Source of the DNA: Actinomadura violacea
GTDB taxonomy: Bacteria; Actinomycetota; Actinomycetes; Streptosporangiales; Streptosporangiaceae
DNA: 64,000 nucleotides
NCBI RefSeq assembly: GCF_017573465.1
Contig: NZ_JAGEPF010000008.1
Coordinates: forward strand, 1 to 64,000
Reading direction: 5' to 3'
Translations under genes and position numbers: made by a program
The notes under the pieces: model-generated
The model's input: the letters and a program-made list of their open reading frames with translations, nothing else
Databases searched by the model: none
Told to the model about the DNA's origin: nothing
In this document: in pieces, positions 60,447-64,000 of the stretch
How the letters are laid out: the number at the start of each line of letters is the position of its first letter
How positions within the stretch are numbered: position 1 is the stretch's first letter

Positions 60447-61043
60447 ATGGCGATGCGCGCCCGGTTGGTACGTTCCTCCCCGCCACGGCTCCGCCGCGCC
60501 GCGATTCCCCTGGCCGCGCTCCCGCTCGCCCTCCTCACGGGCTGCGGCACGTCCCACCCGTCGTCCGGTGCCCTCAAACCCGAAGGCACCTTCGACACCG
60601 GCGCCACCGCCCCCGCCACCGCCGCGCCCGCCCCGTCCGCCGTGCCGACCGCGCAGCTCTACAAGACGGTCCTCCAGCGCTACCGCGACTACCAGGCCGC
60701 CTACAAGCAGGCCTACGCCACCAACGACCCCAGCGCCCTCCCCGCCGTCGCCATGGACCCCCTCCTCGCCCAACTAACCAAGGACATCCAGTCCACCAAG
60801 GAAAAAGGCGAGGTCTGGCGGTTCACGAACACGCTGAATCCACGTGTCTACGCTCAGTCGAAGGACGGCAGCAAGATCTACGTCATCGACTGCGTGAACA
60901 CCCTCGCCGGCTACCGCTACTCCGCCAAGACGGGCAAACGGACAGGCGGAGGGCAAGGCGGCGCCTACATCTACCGGACGACCGTCCAGTACGACTCGGG
61001 TACCTGGAAGGTCGCCGCGACCACCCGGGACCGCTCATGCTGA
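60447..61043 (+). CDS. Lipoprotein of the kinase operon
   Basis: 198 residues from ATG 60447 (a second ATG is two codons on). Signal peptide with lipobox LTGC, an Ala/Pro linker, then a domain (about 70-198) ending VQYDSGTWKVAATTRDRSC, NTF2/SnoaL-like in look. It precedes the secreted protein and Ser/Thr kinase genes with overlapping or close ends, so a common operon is likely. It might be the extracellular partner of the kinase (inference). Confidence 0.75.
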   Translation: MAMRARLVRSSPPRLRRAAIPLAALPLALLTGCGTSHPSSGALKPEGTFDTGATAPATAAPAPSAVPTAQLYKTVLQRYRDYQAAYKQAYATNDPSALPAVAMDPLLAQLTKDIQSTKEKGEVWRFTNTLNPRVYAQSKDGSKIYVIDCVNTLAGYRYSAKTGKRTGGGQGGAYIYRTTVQYDSGTWKVAATTRDRSC

Positions 61044-61066
61044 CCTCCCGCAGCGAAGGACACGCG

Positions 61067-61858
61067 ATGTCCGTCCACACCCCCACGGGCCGCCGCACGC
61101 TCGCCGGCGTCATCGCGACGACGACCCTGCTCGCCCCATTGCTGGTCACCGCGTCCGCCCACGCCTCGACCTGCTGGGTGAGCCCCTCGGGCAAGCTGGT
61201 CTGCAATCCGACGTCCACCAGGCCAGGAGGGTCGGGAGGAGGCGGCGGAGGCTCGGGTGGAGGATCCGGCGGCGACTCGGGCCCGGTGGCGCCGCCTCCG
61301 CCCGAGGGGTTGACCCCCAACCAGGCCATCGGCGTCGCTCCTGTGCCTGGAGGCAACGCCCCCTTGGCCCCGGCGCCGGCCAACACGCAAACGCTGGTGG
61401 AGGAGGCGTTGACCACCGCCTCGTTCCCGGTCCCCTCCGCCCATACCGCTCCCAAGGGAAAGACCTACGTGCGGGTGAAGACCTCACTATGGGTGGGCGG
61501 CTTCAAGGTCGTGAAGACCGACAAGGTGTCGGCCGGTGCGCAGACGGTCCAGGCGGTAGCGACCCCGGCGTCGGTCACCTGGAACCTGGGCAAGCCCATG
61601 GGCCAGGACACGATCATCCAGACCTGCGAGAACGCAGGCAGCGAGAACGGCAGGACCTGCACCTACACCTACCAGCGCTCGTCCGCCGCTAAGCCCGGCG
61701 GCGCCTATCAGATCACCGCGACCATCAACTGGAACATCGACTGGACCTGCGAAGGCGATGACTGCCAGGGCCACGGCGGGGATCTGCCCCAGCAGAGCCG
61801 CACCTCTCCGCTCACGCCGCTCACCGTCGGTGAGATCCAGACGACAACGAGCCAGTGA
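61067..61858 (+). CDS. Secreted protein with glycine-rich linker
   Basis: 263 residues. ATG 61067 follows GAAGGA; an ATG at 61037 overlapping the upstream gene is less well placed. A signal peptide (cleavage after SAHAS at about 33) is followed by a short Cys-containing segment (CWVSPSGKLVC), a poly-Gly/Ser linker (about 52-70) and a beta-rich domain with four more cysteines (TCENAGSENGRTC, TCEGDDC). The stop overlaps the kinase GTG (GTGA). No family recognised. Confidence 0.75.
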   Translation: MSVHTPTGRRTLAGVIATTTLLAPLLVTASAHASTCWVSPSGKLVCNPTSTRPGGSGGGGGGSGGGSGGDSGPVAPPPPEGLTPNQAIGVAPVPGGNAPLAPAPANTQTLVEEALTTASFPVPSAHTAPKGKTYVRVKTSLWVGGFKVVKTDKVSAGAQTVQAVATPASVTWNLGKPMGQDTIIQTCENAGSENGRTCTYTYQRSSAAKPGGAYQITATINWNIDWTCEGDDCQGHGGDLPQQSRTSPLTPLTVGEIQTTTSQ

Positions 61859-63624
61859 GGGACGATTCGCCCGGCTGGGAGGTCCCCGGCTACGTCCAGG
61901 TCGAGCAGTTGGGCTCGGGCGCCCAGGGAAGGGTCGTCCTCGCCCGTCATCACACGGGTGGCCCCGCAGTCGCGATCAAGTACCTGGCTCCGGGTCTGCT
62001 GGCGAACACCGGCGCGCGGATGACCTTCAGGAGCGAGGCCGAACTCCTCAGACGCGTGGCCGATCCCCATGTCGCGCGGCTCTTCTACTACGTGGAATCG
62101 CCGCAGGGAGCCGCGATCGTCCTCGAGGCGGTGCCCGGGCGGACGCTGCGGCGAGTGCTGGACGAGCACGATGAGCCGCTGGCGCCCGAATCCGCGCTGA
62201 CGATGCTGAAGGGCTCTCTGCTCGGTCTGGCGGCGGCGCATGCGGTGGGCGTCGTCCATCGCGACTACAAGCCGGCGAACGTGCTCGTCCAGGACGACGG
62301 GCAGAGCAAACTGATCGACTTCGGCATCGCCGTCCTGACCGGACAAGGGGACCAGGCCGGGACGCCCGCATACATGGCACCTGAGCAGTGGGAGGGCGAG
62401 CCCGCCACTCCCGCGACGGACCTCTACGCGGCGACCTGCGTATTCGTGGAATGCGTCAGCGGCAAGAAGCCCTTCCAGGGGACGACCGCGGAAGCCCTCA
62501 GAGCCGAGCACACCACCGCGCCGGTACCTCTGGCCCAGGTACCCGAACCGTTGCGTCCACTCGTCCAGCGCGGGCTGGCGAAGAACCCCGCGGAGCGAGC
62601 CTGGAACGCCCACGAATTCGTCAGCGAACTCGAGGCCCTCGCCGTCCGCGAGTACGGGCCGGATTGGGAGCGGCGAGGCGTCATAGCGCTCGGCGCGGTG
62701 GCAGCGGCAGTGGGAACCGCAGTCCCCCTCGCCGTGCTCGGCGGCGCGCTGCTCGCCCACGGCGCCTCATCCACGGGCGTTGGAGCGGTGGCCTCGGGAG
62801 TGGCCAGTCATGCCGCGGCGGGCTATATGCAGAGTGCGGCATCAGCGGACGCCGCCGCCAAGGCCGGCGCCTCGACGTCCAAGGGCGTGCTCGCCAAGAT
62901 AGGCGGGACCAAGGGCGCCGCAGGCCTTGCCGCTGCGGGAGTCGGCGCCGCGGCGGTCGCCTGGTACTTCTGGCCCGGGCCCGGCGTCGGCGGGGAGAGC
63001 CATGGCGCGGTCCATGCCGCCTTCACCCGGCCTGGAGTCCTCCTCGGCCAGCCGAATATGCCCGCGGCCGAGACTCCGTACATCGACTTGAAGATCACCG
63101 TCAAGCCCGCGAGAGCGAAGCCCGGTACCGAGGTGCGGTTGGTCTTCCAATTCCGAGCGCGCACCGTGGGCGGTGCCTACTACCTCCCCGGCGGCCGACG
63201 CCAATGCCTGGGCAAGGAAGGCGAACTTCCCAAGACGAACGCCTACAACTTCGGCATCGGCGAAGCGTCAGAACAGCTCGGCTTGAAGAACGAGGACTTC
63301 ATCGCGTTCTACCGCGTGCCACCGGCCAAGGCCAAGGAGCTCCCCAAGAAGGCAGACGGCGTCTACCTACCAGCGGCAAGGACGATAGCCGGTGAGTCCC
63401 AGCCGTTCGTCCCGTCGGAATGCGCGTACCAGAGCAGGTGGACGGAGACCCGCACGATCGCTCTCCCTGACAAGGACCTCCTTGCTCCCGGGAAGTACCT
63501 GGTGACGCCGTATGCACCGGTCAAGATGATGCGCACGACGCAGAACAACAAGCCCATCGCACCGGAGGCGGCCGGGGCGTTCGCACAGGGGCGGTTGCCG
63601 ATGATCCAGGTGCTCGACGGCTGA
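61855..63624 (+). CDS. Serine/threonine protein kinase with membrane segments and C-terminal domain
   Basis: 589 residues from GTG 61855. Kinase domain about 12-265: GSGAQGRV (20-26), Lys42, HRDYKPAN (135-142), DFG (155-157) and APE (175-177). HRDYKPAN replaces the usual HRDIKPAN but keeps the catalytic residues. Hydrophobic segments at about 280-300 and 360-385 flank an Ala/Gly-rich region. The last 190 residues are a beta-rich domain with Arg/Cys pairs (RQCLGKEGELPK, SECAYQSRW). With the GTGA overlap to the secreted protein upstream, it looks like a receptor-type kinase and its secreted partner. Confidence 0.88.
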   Translation: MRDDSPGWEVPGYVQVEQLGSGAQGRVVLARHHTGGPAVAIKYLAPGLLANTGARMTFRSEAELLRRVADPHVARLFYYVESPQGAAIVLEAVPGRTLRRVLDEHDEPLAPESALTMLKGSLLGLAAAHAVGVVHRDYKPANVLVQDDGQSKLIDFGIAVLTGQGDQAGTPAYMAPEQWEGEPATPATDLYAATCVFVECVSGKKPFQGTTAEALRAEHTTAPVPLAQVPEPLRPLVQRGLAKNPAERAWNAHEFVSELEALAVREYGPDWERRGVIALGAVAAAVGTAVPLAVLGGALLAHGASSTGVGAVASGVASHAAAGYMQSAASADAAAKAGASTSKGVLAKIGGTKGAAGLAAAGVGAAAVAWYFWPGPGVGGESHGAVHAAFTRPGVLLGQPNMPAAETPYIDLKITVKPARAKPGTEVRLVFQFRARTVGGAYYLPGGRRQCLGKEGELPKTNAYNFGIGEASEQLGLKNEDFIAFYRVPPAKAKELPKKADGVYLPAARTIAGESQPFVPSECAYQSRWTETRTIALPDKDLLAPGKYLVTPYAPVKMMRTTQNNKPIAPEAAGAFAQGRLPMIQVLDG

Positions 63625-63791
63625 GGCGGCGGCCGGGTCCCGTGGCGTCGCCGAGGTCGAGACCTTTGGGCGTTGCGGCGGATTGGCGCTGGTCCGGGGC
63701 GGGGGCGGGGGCGGTGGTGGGGTCGGTGATCGTTGTGGGGGCTCGCGGGACAGGCGCTATCGTGGCGCCGTCGTCCACAGTTAGGGTCCCG

Positions 63792-64000
63792 GTGTTGCTC
63801 TCCGCTCTTTTCGGCCGCCTGAGGTTCGGGCCGGTGCGCGCCGCGGTCGCGGGCAACCGGTTGTTCTCGGTGCTGCTGCTGGCGGGGATCGTGCTGCGGG
63901 TGTTCGTGGTGCTGGGGTTCCCGCCGGCGCTGTTCTTCAACGACAGCTTCGACTTCCTGCGGATCGCGGACGGGCCGTTCCCGCACCCGCTCAGGCCGTC
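63792..64000 (+). CDS. Membrane glycosyltransferase-like protein (N-terminal part)
   Basis: The reading frame is open from GTG 63792 to the right edge (69 codons). The N-terminus is basic and the next part a membrane helix (LFSVLLLAGIVLRVFVVLGF), followed by FFNDSFDFLRIAD, which resembles the first loop (acidic Asp motif) of GT-C/GT39-type enzymes that use lipid-linked sugars. Identity is tentative because most of the gene lies outside the window. Confidence 0.5.
   Translation, partial: MLLSALFGRLRFGPVRAAVAGNRLFSVLLLAGIVLRVFVVLGFPPALFFNDSFDFLRIADGPFPHPLRP

Overview
The window is chromosomal DNA of a high-GC Gram-positive actinomycete, most likely Thermomonosporaceae/Actinomadura-like (inference). 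The reasons are very high G/C at codon third positions, frequent GTG starts, type VII secretion (ESX) genes, a WhiJ-type regulator with DUF397, DUF6082 and DUF6879 companions, an fdxA-dapC pair, and the DUF4178-DUF2617-DUF4247-DUF350-aminopropyltransferase operon. No rRNA, tRNA, CRISPR array or intact insertion sequence was seen.

Layout. 1-6.4 kb is the edge of a type VII secretion locus: ESX-like small proteins, a proline-rich PPE-like protein broken by a frameshift in a C6 tract, a membrane-anchored mycosin protease, two tandem YbaB/EbfC-fold proteins, two helical WXG-type proteins, a lipoprotein and a membrane protein. From about 3 to 6.4 kb the base composition is clearly more AT-rich than elsewhere. 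6.8-7.9 kb holds the wreck of a PimB-like glycosyltransferase with a partial tandem copy of its start. 7.9-20.3 kb carries ordinary accessory genes: two MFS exporters, a hemerythrin protein beside an ECF41 sigma factor, two DMT permeases, an MGDG-synthase-like glycosyltransferase opposite a NodB deacetylase, an acetate-type permease, a tiny C2H2 zinc finger protein, an MBL-fold hydrolase and a LysR regulator. 20.3-23.3 kb has a GNAT acetyltransferase, a hydrolase remnant and a Ser/Thr kinase.

23.3-40.6 kb is a defence island. It contains hsdR, and, 5.3 kb away on the same strand, a four-gene unit: an HTH-fused N6-methylase-like protein, hsdM, hsdS and an AIPR (abortive infection) nuclease-like gene. 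A TIGR04141/DUF6119-type protein is divergent from it. A WhiJ/DUF397/DUF6082/DUF6879 regulatory cluster and a decayed second copy of the GNAT gene sit between hsdR and the rest. I consider this the best candidate for a composite system not well described before.

40.6-64 kb is mainly housekeeping and metabolism: a TetR-GH20-GH1 sugar cassette, a MerR/acyl-CoA dehydrogenase pair, the aminopropyltransferase operon, dapC-fdxA, a lipoprotein deacetylase, an enoyl-CoA hydratase, a methyltransferase, a cysteinyl-tRNA synthetase-like remnant protein, a 634-residue protein ending in a TNT (NAD-hydrolase toxin) domain, a membrane hydrolase, an oxidoreductase, and a lipoprotein / secreted protein / receptor-like kinase operon. 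A membrane glycosyltransferase-like gene is cut by the right edge.
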